Positions 1-6,207 of a stretch of 6,262 nucleotides of DNA are shown here, in pieces. A program made the translations under genes and the position numbers. Below the pieces are notes generated by a model. The model saw only the letters and a program-made list of their open reading frames with translations. It was not told the DNA's origin and searched no databases. This DNA is from Cyclobacteriaceae bacterium. GTDB lineage: Bacteria > Bacteroidota > Bacteroidia > Cytophagales > Cyclobacteriaceae. The stretch is taken from contig JABFSY010000208.1 in the NCBI GenBank assembly GCA_013140395.1, positions 1-6,262 of the forward strand. Reading direction: 5' to 3'. The number at the start of each line of letters is the position of its first letter. Positions within the stretch are counted from its first letter, which is position 1.

Positions 1-485
1 TAGAAGAAACTACAGTAACAACGCCAGCAGAGGAGAAAAAAGATGAATCTTCTAAGCAAGAAGAGAAACCGGCCAATAAGCCAGTAGTGAGTACAGGTGA
101 AAAAGAGAAAATCACAACCTCAAAACCCAAGATAGAGTTGGTTGATCCGACTAAAGACATGATGGAAGGTGACTCACGGCCTTTGGTCAACCATCAAATG
201 GCGGGATCGCCCGTCAGCATCTCGAAAATCACGGTTAATGTTTTATCCGATAACAAGAAGTATTCTTTCCATTACCAATTTTCAGAGGGCAAGTTATTAT
301 TGTATGGAGCATTTGATAAGGCTTTGTACGAGATATTGGAAATAAACGGTGAAACTCATAGTGTATTTATGTTTTATAAAGAACAGTACTATTTGCTGGA
401 TGAGAAACAAACTAAGACAGCGCCCTTGCAGCCGATAACGGACCGCGAGTTGGTTTCAAAGCTAAAAGAGTATAGAGGAAGGTAG
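1..485 (+). CDS. Hypothetical protein, C-terminal part (5' end lies outside the window)
   Basis: The reading frame is open from the left edge (first whole codon at base 3) to a TAG at 483-485, giving about 160 visible residues. No convincing start codon is present, so this is the tail of a longer gene; a GTG at 87 sits in the middle of the charged linker and is not a credible start. The first 45-50 residues are rich in Lys, Glu, Thr, Pro and Ser and look like a disordered linker. After that comes a compact domain of roughly 100 residues with alternating hydrophobic strands (ISKITVNVL, YSFHYQFSEGKLLLYG, HSVFMFYKEQYYLL) and a short C-terminal helix ending EYRGR. No membrane segment or cysteine is visible. 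I do not recognise the family. A strong terminator follows directly, so this gene ends its own transcription unit and is probably not cotranscribed with ftsX. Confidence 0.75.
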   Translation, partial: EETTVTTPAEEKKDESSKQEEKPANKPVVSTGEKEKITTSKPKIELVDPTKDMMEGDSRPLVNHQMAGSPVSISKITVNVLSDNKKYSFHYQFSEGKLLLYGAFDKALYEILEINGETHSVFMFYKEQYYLLDEKQTKTAPLQPITDRELVSKLKEYRGR

Positions 486-507
486 TGAGTTTTAGTAGTT
501 GAGTTTT

Positions 508-539
508 GAAACACCCTCCCATGGAGGGTGTTTCTTTTT
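508..539 (+). terminator. Rho-independent terminator
   Basis: A perfect 12-bp stem (left arm 508-519, right arm 523-534) with a 3-base loop is followed immediately by five T residues (535-539). The inner part of the stem is GC-rich (CACCCTCC paired with GGAGGGTG). It lies 22 bases after the stop of the upstream partial gene and 21 bases before the ftsX ATG, so it separates the two transcription units. The stem is symmetrical, but a T tract is seen only on the + side. Confidence 0.92.
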
Positions 540-545
540 ATCCGC

Positions 546-553
546 TATATTTG
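546..553 (+). promoter_or_regulatory. Candidate Bacteroidota-type -7 box for the ftsX operon
   Basis: The sequence TATATTTG matches the Bacteroidota -7 consensus TAnnTTTG at every fixed position. It lies between the terminator T tract and the ftsX ATG (561). No good -33 TTTG is found 19-21 bases upstream, where the right arm of the terminator stem lies. If it is used, transcription would begin at or within a few bases of the ATG, giving a very short or absent leader. The placement makes sense because the operon needs its own promoter after the terminator, but an AT-rich 8-mer can occur by chance. Confidence 0.4.
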
Positions 554-560
554 TGGCTTA

Positions 561-1460
561 ATGAACGAACCCCAAAAACACAAATATCGAAAGAAGAGGC
601 TAGGCACCTACCCTTATATAAGTGTTGTGTTTAGTATTACGTTAGCGCTTTTTGCCATTGGCGTATTTGGCACACTGGTGATCTATTCTAACGAACTAGA
701 AAATGTCGTGCGCGATAATGTGAAGGTTCAGGTTTATTTAAAAAATCAACTTTCGAAAGAGCAAACTGATAAAATTGAAAGTCAGCTAAAAGCTAAGAAC
801 TTCGTCAAAAAGGGTGGCAACAATGGAGCTATCCAATTCGTATCTAAAGAAACAGCGGCCAAACAATTCATCAAAGAGACAGGCGAAGACTTCAAACGGT
901 TTCTGGGTGAAAATCCACTTCGAAATGCTTTCTTGGTGAAAATTGACCCCGCTTATCACGATAAATCCAGCTTAACTAGAATAAAGGCGGAAATCGAAAA
1001 AGTACCTGGCGTATTTCAAGCTTACTATGTAGAAAACGTAATAGACTCCATCAATCAAAATGTTGCAAAGATTGGGCTAGTGCTGATGGGATTGGTCGCC
1101 ATTTTGTTAGTAACTGTCGTCCTTCTCATTAACAATACGGTGCGGCTAGCACTTTTTTCTCAACGCTTCATTATACGCAGCATGCAATTGGTGGGTGCCA
1201 AACGATGGTTTATTCAACGCCCTTTTCTTTTTCAAGCGATTTGGCACGGTGCACTGGCTGGTTTGCTTTCTTGCGCCATGTTATATGCCCTTGTTTCTTT
1301 TGCTACTACAAAAATTGAGGACTTAGCCCTCATTCAGAATACGCAACGACTCTATCTGCTCGCAGGGTCGCTTTTGATTACAGGTATTGTAGTGGCAACT
1401 ATCAGCACCTACCGGGCAGTTGGTAAATATTTACGATTATCACTAGACGAATTATTTTAA
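561..1460 (+). CDS. ftsX: Cell division protein FtsX (permease-like)
   Basis: This is the membrane subunit of the FtsEX complex, an ABC-transporter-like machine that acts at the division site and, in studied bacteria, controls peptidoglycan hydrolases. The 299-residue product has the family layout: a short basic cytoplasmic N-terminus (residues 1-18), TM1 at about 19-42, a periplasmic domain at about 43-167, TM2 at about 171-190, a cytoplasmic loop with RSMQLVGAKRWFIQRPFLFQA (207-226, the usual conserved region before TM3), TM3 at about 227-248 and TM4 at about 264-284. It ends in a short charged cytoplasmic tail. I chose ATG 561 because the frame's earlier GTG (528) lies inside the terminator stem. 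No Shine-Dalgarno is visible. It heads a five-gene operon and is 4 bases from the next gene. The ATPase partner gene ftsE is not in the window, unlike in E. coli where ftsE and ftsX are adjacent. Confidence 0.93.
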   Translation: MNEPQKHKYRKKRLGTYPYISVVFSITLALFAIGVFGTLVIYSNELENVVRDNVKVQVYLKNQLSKEQTDKIESQLKAKNFVKKGGNNGAIQFVSKETAAKQFIKETGEDFKRFLGENPLRNAFLVKIDPAYHDKSSLTRIKAEIEKVPGVFQAYYVENVIDSINQNVAKIGLVLMGLVAILLVTVVLLINNTVRLALFSQRFIIRSMQLVGAKRWFIQRPFLFQAIWHGALAGLLSCAMLYALVSFATTKIEDLALIQNTQRLYLLAGSLLITGIVVATISTYRAVGKYLRLSLDELF

Positions 1461-1464
1461 CACG

Positions 1465-1671
1465 ATGAACAAACTTGCTTTTGGAAAGAAAAACTACCAA
1501 TTGATGGTGATTGGAATTATCACATTGGTTATTGGTTTCACAATTATGTCAATGGATAAAGAACCATATGGCTTTGGGTTTCTCGGCCTTACTCTCGGAC
1601 CCTTAATTGTGATTTCAGGTTTCATTGTCGAGATCGCTGCAATTTTGCACACGCCTAAAGAGAAAAGATAA
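1465..1671 (+). CDS. DUF3098 family small membrane protein
   Basis: A 68-residue protein with two predicted membrane helices (about residues 11-29 and 38-61), joined by a short polar turn containing [10 protein letters not shown]. The N-terminus is basic ([11 protein letters not shown]) and the C-terminus is basic and cytoplasm-like (TPKEKR). The FGKKNY start, the glycine-rich turn and the [22 protein letters not shown] helix match my memory of the DUF3098 family found between ftsX and uppP in Bacteroidota. The function is unknown. It starts 4 bases after ftsX and ends 5 bases before uppP, so it is cotranscribed. The position suggests, but does not show, a role alongside FtsX or in the envelope. 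Confidence 0.88.
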   Translation: MNKLAFGKKNYQLMVIGIITLVIGFTIMSMDKEPYGFGFLGLTLGPLIVISGFIVEIAAILHTPKEKR

Positions 1672-1676
1672 CTCTC

Positions 1677-2471
1677 ATGTCAATTATTGAGGCTATCATC
1701 CTTGCCATCGTGGAAGGGCTTACAGAATATTTGCCTGTGTCTTCGACAGGACATATGATCATCGCCTCTTCTCTGATGGGGATCAGTTCAAGCCCATTTG
1801 TAAAGACATTTACTGTTGCCATTCAACTTGGAGCCATTCTATCCGTAGTCGTTCTCTACTGGAAAAGATTTTTTCAAACGATGGACTTTTACTTCAAGTT
1901 GGTTATCGCATTTTTGCCAGCGGTGGTCATAGGGCTGTTGCTAAACGATTTTATCGATCAACTATTGGAACGGGTGGAAGTCGTGGCTGTGATGCTCATT
2001 CTAGGCGGCATCGTCTTTTTGTTTGTTGATAAGCTATTCCGAAAAAATGAAGAAGAGGGTTTATCGTCAGTGTCCTACCCCACTGCTTTTAAAATAGGAA
2101 TGTTCCAGACGATTGCTATGATACCGGGAGTATCTCGCTCAGCAGCGACTATATTAGGTGGACTCACCCAGCAGCTGACAAAGAAAATGGCAGCAGAGTT
2201 TTCTTTTTTTCTGGCCGTACCCACCATGTTTGCCGCTACCGGTTACAAACTTTTGAAGTTTTATAAAGAAGGTAATGCCCTGGGTCAACAAGAATTATTG
2301 TTGCTTTTAGTTGGAAACCTGGTTGCCTTTGTAGTTGGCATGATTGCCATTAAATCATTCATCAATTTCTTGACAAAACATGGATTCAAAGTGTTTGGCT
2401 ATTATCGGATTGTCCTTGGACTAATCATCTTAATACTGTATTTCATGGGCATTCCTTTATCCATTGTCTGA
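1677..2471 (+). CDS. uppP: Undecaprenyl-diphosphate phosphatase (UppP/BacA)
   Basis: This integral membrane enzyme removes a phosphate from undecaprenyl diphosphate to regenerate the lipid carrier used for peptidoglycan and other surface polymers; overproduction is known to give bacitracin resistance. The 264-residue length is normal. Both signature regions are present: the glutamate motif [14 protein letters not shown] (residues 13-26, with E13 and E17 forming the (E/Q)xxxE motif) and PGVSRSAAT (150-158, with the catalytic-type Arg154). The rest is a series of hydrophobic segments from about residue 44 to the C-terminus, with a charged loop at 119-127 (KLFRKNEEE). The start ATG 1677 places the first motif at the usual distance from the N-terminus. 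Its TGA stop shares one base with the truB ATG, so the two are likely translationally coupled. Confidence 0.96.
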   Translation: MSIIEAIILAIVEGLTEYLPVSSTGHMIIASSLMGISSSPFVKTFTVAIQLGAILSVVVLYWKRFFQTMDFYFKLVIAFLPAVVIGLLLNDFIDQLLERVEVVAVMLILGGIVFLFVDKLFRKNEEEGLSSVSYPTAFKIGMFQTIAMIPGVSRSAATILGGLTQQLTKKMAAEFSFFLAVPTMFAATGYKLLKFYKEGNALGQQELLLLLVGNLVAFVVGMIAIKSFINFLTKHGFKVFGYYRIVLGLIILILYFMGIPLSIV

Positions 2472-3124
2472 TGGAAGCAACTGAGGGGAGACTCTTGTTG
2501 ATCAATAAGCCCTTGAACTGGACTTCGTTTGATGTGGTTAATAAACTTCGATACAAGCTAAAGACAAAAAAAATTGGCCATGCCGGAACTCTCGATCCTT
2601 TGGCCACGGGGCTATTGATCATTTGTACTGGTAAAATGACCAAGCAAATTGATGGCTACCAAGCGAAGGAAAAGGAATACACGGGGCATTTTGTCATCGG
2701 CCAAACAACGCCCTCCCATGACTTAGAGACGGAAGTTTCTCAACCCACGGATATTTCATCAGTAACAGATGAGCAATTGATTAGCGAAGCCAAAAAATTC
2801 ATCGGAGAGATTCAACAAATACCACCACTTCATTCCGCCATTAAAGTGGACGGTAAGCGTGCTTATAAACTAGCGCGTCAGGGTAGCGACTTGGAATTAA
2901 AACCACGCACAGTAACCGTTTCTACTTTTCAGATTACATCCATTCAAAAACCAAACGTTGCGTTTCGGATTGTTTGCTCAAAAGGCACTTACATACGTAG
3001 CTTAGCCCGAGATTTCGGCAATGCGATTGGAACAGGTGCGTATCTTGGCTCGCTGTGTAGAACCCGAATAGGAGACTTTCTACTCAGCGATGCAAAAACG
3101 CTAGAACAAATTGATCCTGTTTAA
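2471..3124 (+). CDS. truB: tRNA pseudouridine(55) synthase TruB
   Basis: This enzyme isomerises U55 to pseudouridine in the T-psi-C loop of tRNAs. The 217-residue product has the N-terminal [17 protein letters not shown] motif (11-27), the catalytic loop [12 protein letters not shown] (36-47) with nucleophile Asp42, [10 protein letters not shown] (around 68-77) with the active-site Tyr70, and the C-terminal [14 protein letters not shown] motif. It is much shorter than E. coli TruB (about 314 residues) because it stops just after the catalytic domain and lacks the C-terminal PUA-like RNA-binding extension. The last motifs are intact, so this looks like a natural short form and not a truncation. 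The start overlaps the uppP stop (TGATG), and the stop is 2 bases before ribF. Next-door truB and ribF are also common in Firmicutes. Confidence 0.96.
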   Translation: MEATEGRLLLINKPLNWTSFDVVNKLRYKLKTKKIGHAGTLDPLATGLLIICTGKMTKQIDGYQAKEKEYTGHFVIGQTTPSHDLETEVSQPTDISSVTDEQLISEAKKFIGEIQQIPPLHSAIKVDGKRAYKLARQGSDLELKPRTVTVSTFQITSIQKPNVAFRIVCSKGTYIRSLARDFGNAIGTGAYLGSLCRTRIGDFLLSDAKTLEQIDPV

Positions 3125-3126
3125 TA

Positions 3127-4065
3127 ATGAAAATCTACTACAGCCTCGAAGACTTTTCCAAACTCGCCAATGGTGTAGTAACCAGCGGAACCTTTGATGG
3201 TGTTCATCTCGGCCACCAAAAAATCATTCGCAGGCTCAAAGAAGTTGCTGAAAAAAGTAAAGGAGAGACGGTGGTAATCACGTTTTGGCCACACCCGCGA
3301 TTGATCCTAAAACCAGAGGATAATTCGTTGAAGCTTCTTAACACTTTTGAAGAGAAGGCTGCGCTACTCAAAGAGCAGGGCATCCAACATCTCTTACGAA
3401 TTCCTTTCACTAAAGAGTTTTCTCAAATTACGTCACAGCAATTCATCACCACTGTGCTAGTGAATACAATCGGCACCAAAAAATTGGTCATTGGCTATGA
3501 CCACCGCTTTGGTAACAATCGAGAAGGCAGTTTTGAGCAATTGAAGATCAGCGGGCCAGCCTTCGGTTTTGAGGTGGAGGAAATTGAACGACAGGACATC
3601 GACCATGTGGCGGTGAGCTCTTCTAAAATTAGGAAGGCGCTGGAGGAGTCCGACCTTGAAAGTGCAACTCACTTATTGGGTCGCCCCTATTCTATCAGTG
3701 GCCAAGTCGTTCGCGGAGATAAGTTGGGGAGAGTATTGGGCTATCCGACAGCTAACATCGATTTAGACTCCCGATTAAAGTTAATACCAGCAGATGGCAT
3801 CTACGCAGTAACTGTTAAGCACGAACATCAGGTAATGAAAGGGATGCTCTACATCGGCAATCGGCCCACGATTAATGGCACTAAAAAGGTAATTGAAGTG
3901 AATATCTTTGATTTTAATAAAGAGATTTATGGGGAAACATTAACGGTAGCGTTTCACCGGTTGATTCGAACTGACACGAAGTTTGGTGATCTGGAAGGAC
4001 TAAAAAATCAATTGCATCAAGATAAGAAAGATGCGTTGGCCATTCTAGAACACATGATCATTTGA
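3127..4065 (+). CDS. ribF: Bifunctional riboflavin kinase / FAD synthetase RibF
   Basis: This cytoplasmic enzyme phosphorylates riboflavin to FMN and then adenylylates FMN to FAD. The 312-residue product has both domains. The N-terminal nucleotidyltransferase domain (about 1-180) carries GTFDGVHLGH (21-30, the HxGH-type site), YDHRFG (124-129) and SSSKIRK (164-170). The C-terminal riboflavin kinase domain (about 185-310) carries GYPTAN (205-210, metal/ATP binding), the GNRPTINGT loop and EVNIFDF with the probable catalytic Glu257. It begins 2 bases after the truB stop, with no Shine-Dalgarno and no room for an FMN riboswitch, so expression follows the operon. It is the last gene of the operon; the opposing antiporter gene ends only 2 bases downstream and no terminator fits between them. 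Confidence 0.97.
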   Translation: MKIYYSLEDFSKLANGVVTSGTFDGVHLGHQKIIRRLKEVAEKSKGETVVITFWPHPRLILKPEDNSLKLLNTFEEKAALLKEQGIQHLLRIPFTKEFSQITSQQFITTVLVNTIGTKKLVIGYDHRFGNNREGSFEQLKISGPAFGFEVEEIERQDIDHVAVSSSKIRKALEESDLESATHLLGRPYSISGQVVRGDKLGRVLGYPTANIDLDSRLKLIPADGIYAVTVKHEHQVMKGMLYIGNRPTINGTKKVIEVNIFDFNKEIYGETLTVAFHRLIRTDTKFGDLEGLKNQLHQDKKDALAILEHMII

Positions 4066-4067
4066 CG

Positions 4068-5657
4068 TTAGGTTTCTGCGACTTCTAATTCTAGTCGAGC
4101 CTCTTCGAGATCAAGTTCATATTCAATTTTTCGCAGTGCTTCATCACCAATTTTTTGGGCTTGATACATCAAATCAAGCACTACCCGCTCTTGCTTTATT
4201 AGCTCATGCTGTATACGATGCAACTCTCCTATTTGCTCCTCAGTAAGGCGATTGGACTCGTCTTTGCGCAATCGCTGGATACGAATCTCGTATTTAGATT
4301 TAATCTGGGCCAGCACCATATCGTCCAAACCAAGTGAATAGTTCTCCTCGATGTGCTCAATCACTGAGGACGCAATCTGGTGGCGAATCTCATCTTCTTC
4401 CTTTTTGGTTCCCAAGTCACCCTTTACGCCCAGCTTTTTGACCAGCACTGGAAGCGTCATGCCTTGAAAAACCAACGTAGAAAAAATTACTGCAAACGTC
4501 AGAAAAATAATCAAGTCTCTATTGGGAAAAGGCGTGGTTCCCTGTAGCACTAGCGGAAGAGCCATCGCTGCCGCCAAGGAAACAACTCCCCGCATGCCGG
4601 ACCAGGCTACAATGGAAACATTACGGGCACTAAACTCAGGTTCGCGCCTACGTACGCCACCACTCAGTCGTGGCAGATAGGCTGCCGGAAAAACCCAGAC
4701 AATTCGTGCCAGGATTGTTGCCGCACTCACAAGAAAGCCATACCACAGTAGCGTAGTGAACGAATGCTCCTGAATATTTGCCAATACAGTCTTGAGTTGC
4801 AGGCCTATTAAAATAAAGATCACTCCATTCAAAATGAAGTTTACCGTATCCCAGGTTGAGTAGGCTTGAATTCGAGATTGGTGACTAAATATTTTTGAAG
4901 AGCGTTGACTCAAGAACAATCCACACGCAACCACTGCCAGCACTCCCGAAACATGAATTTGCTCTGCGAACAAATAGGCGATGTAAGGTGTAATGAAAGT
5001 GAGCGTGGTATCAGTAGTCGGATTGTTCGGTGTAATCTTGTGTATCCAAAAAAGCAGCTGGCCTACGATCAATCCAATGATGATACCGACACCCGCCACA
5101 TAGAAAAAATTAATGCTTGCTAACCAAAAAATAAATGTGCCAGTAGCCGTTGCAGCAATCGCATAGCGCATGGCGATTAGCCCCGTTGCATCGTTCACTA
5201 AACTTTCTCCCTCCAGAATGGTAATCAAACGTTTTGGCACACCCAAGCCTTTCGTGGCTGCCGTGGCTGCAACCGCGTCTGGAGGTGAGATAATAGCTCC
5301 CAAGACAAATGATTCAGGCCAGCCAAAGCCGGGTATTAGGTAGTGTGCAACACACGCAATCGCTGTGGTGGTGAACAACACACAACCTACCGCTAACAAA
5401 GAGATCGGCCTCCTGGCAGCCTTAAAATCGGTCCAAGACGTTGTCCAAGCAGCCGAATAAAGGGCCGGTGGTAAAAAGATTAAGAAAACAACATCTGGAT
5501 TCAACTCAACAACAGGCAATTGAGGGATGAGGCCAATCCCGATTCCTGCCAAGACGAGTAATACAGGATACGGTATTTTAACCCGATCGGTCACCTCGGC
5601 CAGTGCGGTTACCACGGCCAAAAGAAGAATGATGACGGTAATGTTTTCTAGCTCCAT
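4068..5657 (-). CDS. Na+/H+ antiporter, CPA1 (NhaP/bacterial NHE-like) family
   Basis: This membrane protein is expected to exchange cytoplasmic Na+ (or K+/Li+) for external protons, serving pH and salt homeostasis. The 529-residue product has about 12 hydrophobic segments between residues 5 and 406. Family landmarks are FLPPALY (61-67), ISPPDAVAAT (123-132), LEGESLVNDATGL (148-160, with the paired Asn155-Asp156 typical of electroneutral CPA1 exchangers) and WSGMRGVVSLAAA (352-364). A charged cytoplasmic tail of roughly 120 residues follows (about 410-529), mostly helical and rich in Glu, Lys and Arg, with a likely coiled coil near 455-525 ending in an acidic stretch; such tails are usually regulatory or dimerising. 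The ATG at 5657 leads directly into TM1, as expected. The gene stands alone, with its own upstream region, and converges on ribF. Ion specificity cannot be read from the sequence. Confidence 0.93.
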   Translation of the reverse strand: MELENITVIILLLAVVTALAEVTDRVKIPYPVLLVLAGIGIGLIPQLPVVELNPDVVFLIFLPPALYSAAWTTSWTDFKAARRPISLLAVGCVLFTTTAIACVAHYLIPGFGWPESFVLGAIISPPDAVAATAATKGLGVPKRLITILEGESLVNDATGLIAMRYAIAATATGTFIFWLASINFFYVAGVGIIIGLIVGQLLFWIHKITPNNPTTDTTLTFITPYIAYLFAEQIHVSGVLAVVACGLFLSQRSSKIFSHQSRIQAYSTWDTVNFILNGVIFILIGLQLKTVLANIQEHSFTTLLWYGFLVSAATILARIVWVFPAAYLPRLSGGVRRREPEFSARNVSIVAWSGMRGVVSLAAAMALPLVLQGTTPFPNRDLIIFLTFAVIFSTLVFQGMTLPVLVKKLGVKGDLGTKKEEDEIRHQIASSVIEHIEENYSLGLDDMVLAQIKSKYEIRIQRLRKDESNRLTEEQIGELHRIQHELIKQERVVLDLMYQAQKIGDEALRKIEYELDLEEARLELEVAET

Positions 5658-5669
5658 GAACTATCTACC

Positions 5670-5692
5670 AATTTGACACTTGCAGTCAAATT
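5670..5692. promoter_or_regulatory. Inverted repeat, possible operator for the antiporter gene
   Basis: Perfect 8-bp arms (AATTTGAC at 5670-5677 and GTCAAATT at 5685-5692) flank a 7-base spacer. It begins 12 bases upstream of the antiporter ATG and overlaps the predicted transcription start of the candidate promoter at 5693-5723. That position suits a repressor operator of the winged-helix or TetR type. As RNA it could also form a weak hairpin just before the start codon. No T tract follows, so it is not a typical terminator. Confidence 0.45.
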
Positions 5693-5723
5693 AAAAGCTA
5701 TTTATCGTGTCTGCAAAACCAAA
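5693..5723 (-). promoter_or_regulatory. Candidate Bacteroidota promoter for the antiporter gene
   Basis: Reading the - strand, TTTG (bases 5723-5720) is followed after exactly 19 bases by TAGCTTTT (5700-5693). This fits the Bacteroidota arrangement TTTG-N19-21-TAnnTTTG with one mismatch in the last base. Transcription would start around 5685-5689, inside the right arm of the inverted repeat at 5670-5692, leaving a leader of about 30 bases before the ATG at 5657. Confidence 0.42.
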
Positions 5724-5731
5724 CTGTTTTG
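5714..5731. repeat. Inverted repeat CAAAAC-N6-GTTTTG in the divergent region
   Basis: Perfect 6-bp arms (5714-5719 and 5726-5731) are separated by 6 bases. The repeat covers the candidate -33 element of the antiporter promoter. Its core AAAAC...GTTTT recurs in the inverted repeat at 5772-5785, with 6 and 4 bases between the half-sites respectively. This could be a regulator binding site, but short A/T-rich dyads arise easily by chance. Confidence 0.25.
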
Positions 5732-5771
5732 AGAATCCAATAAACCTTCGGAAACCCACGAACCTTTTTTC

Positions 5772-5785
5772 AAAACACTTGTTTT
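5772..5785. repeat. Inverted repeat AAAACA-N2-TGTTTT before the PTPS-like gene
   Basis: Perfect 6-bp arms (5772-5777 and 5780-5785) with a 2-base centre abut the candidate -7 box at 5785-5792, 11 bases before the ATG at 5797. A protein bound here would block that promoter. It shares the half-site AAAAC/GTTTT with the repeat at 5714-5731. Confidence 0.28.
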
Positions 5786-5792
5786 ACCTTTA
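5785..5792 (+). promoter_or_regulatory. Candidate -7 box for the PTPS-like gene
   Basis: TACCTTTA matches TAnnTTTG except for the last base, and lies only 4 bases before the ATG at 5797. No clear TTTG is present 19-21 bases upstream. If used, it would give a leaderless or nearly leaderless transcript. There is no Shine-Dalgarno before this gene. Confidence 0.38.
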
Positions 5793-5796
5793 CCTC

Positions 5797-6207
5797 ATGA
5801 AAATAGCCATTTCCCGAAAGGAACATTTTAACGCTGCTCATCGATTGTCCAACCCGTCTTGGAGCAATGAAAAAAATGATGCCGTTTTTGGTAAGTGTAA
5901 TAATCCGAATTATCACGGCCACAATTATGAAGTAATAGTAACACTGATTGGCGAAACCGATCCAGAGACCGGCTATGTGTTTGACATGAAATTACTGAGT
6001 GATCTGATTAGCGAAAACGTTCTCAAACACTTTGATCATAAAAATCTTAACTTAGATACAGTTTACTTCAAGGACTTGAATCCAACAGCTGAAAACATTG
6101 CAGTGGTGATTTGGAAGATACTGAGACAAAAAATTGATAACCGATACGAGCTTAAAATAAAACTGTATGAGACAGAAAGAAATTTCGTTGAATATCCAGC
6201 CCATTAA
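5797..6207 (+). CDS. 6-pyruvoyl-tetrahydropterin / 6-carboxytetrahydropterin synthase (PTPS/QueD family)
   Basis: Enzymes of this family are cytoplasmic, zinc-dependent and act on 7,8-dihydroneopterin triphosphate, giving either 6-pyruvoyl-tetrahydropterin (biopterin route) or 6-carboxy-tetrahydropterin (queuosine route, QueD). The 136-residue product has the three zinc ligands His15 (in FNAAHRL), His40 and His42 (in NYHGHNY), the catalytic Cys34, the Asp80-His81 pair (FDHKNL), the PTAEN motif (96-100) and Glu125 in LYETERN. The stretch FGKCNNPNYHGHNY, with five residues between Cys and HGH, resembles animal PTPS; E. coli QueD has three. An automatic annotation would probably say QueD. ATG 5797 was chosen because residues align with the family from KIAISRKEHF onward; a GTG 90 bases upstream would add an unrelated 30-residue leader that runs through the promoter region. 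The next gene overlaps its 3' end by 41 bases, suggesting an operon. Confidence 0.9.
   Translation: MKIAISRKEHFNAAHRLSNPSWSNEKNDAVFGKCNNPNYHGHNYEVIVTLIGETDPETGYVFDMKLLSDLISENVLKHFDHKNLNLDTVYFKDLNPTAENIAVVIWKILRQKIDNRYELKIKLYETERNFVEYPAH

Noticed and set aside
87..485. GTG 87 as the start of a complete 132-residue gene
   Set aside because: The frame is open to the left edge and the charged linker continues upstream without a break, so the gene is cut by the window.
528..560. GTG 528 as an upstream start for ftsX, adding 11 residues
   Set aside because: It falls inside the right arm of the terminator stem and the extra residues span the candidate promoter; ATG 561 gives a normal FtsX N-terminus.
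2443..2643. 66-residue - strand open frame
   Set aside because: It lies opposite the uppP end and the truB catalytic region, has no start context and no recognisable features; it is a shadow of truB.
3204..3672. Two - strand open frames opposite ribF (68 and 71 residues)
   Set aside because: Both lie fully within the conserved ribF coding sequence and encode nothing recognisable.
4079..4097. CGACT...AGTCG inverted repeat as a terminator between ribF and the antiporter
   Set aside because: The 5-bp arms with a 9-base loop are weak, there is no T tract, and the repeat lies inside the antiporter coding end.
4905..5123. 72-residue + strand open frame
   Set aside because: It lies opposite conserved membrane segments of the antiporter and has a composition unlike a real protein.
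5707..5796. GTG 5707 as the start of the PTPS-like gene
   Set aside because: The extra 30 residues have no family resemblance and overlap the promoter and inverted repeats; ATG 5797 begins right at the conserved N-terminal strand.
5701..5796. preQ1 riboswitch upstream of the PTPS-like gene
   Set aside because: I found no compact GC stem followed by the A-rich pseudoknot tail, and the inverted repeats present do not fit that fold.
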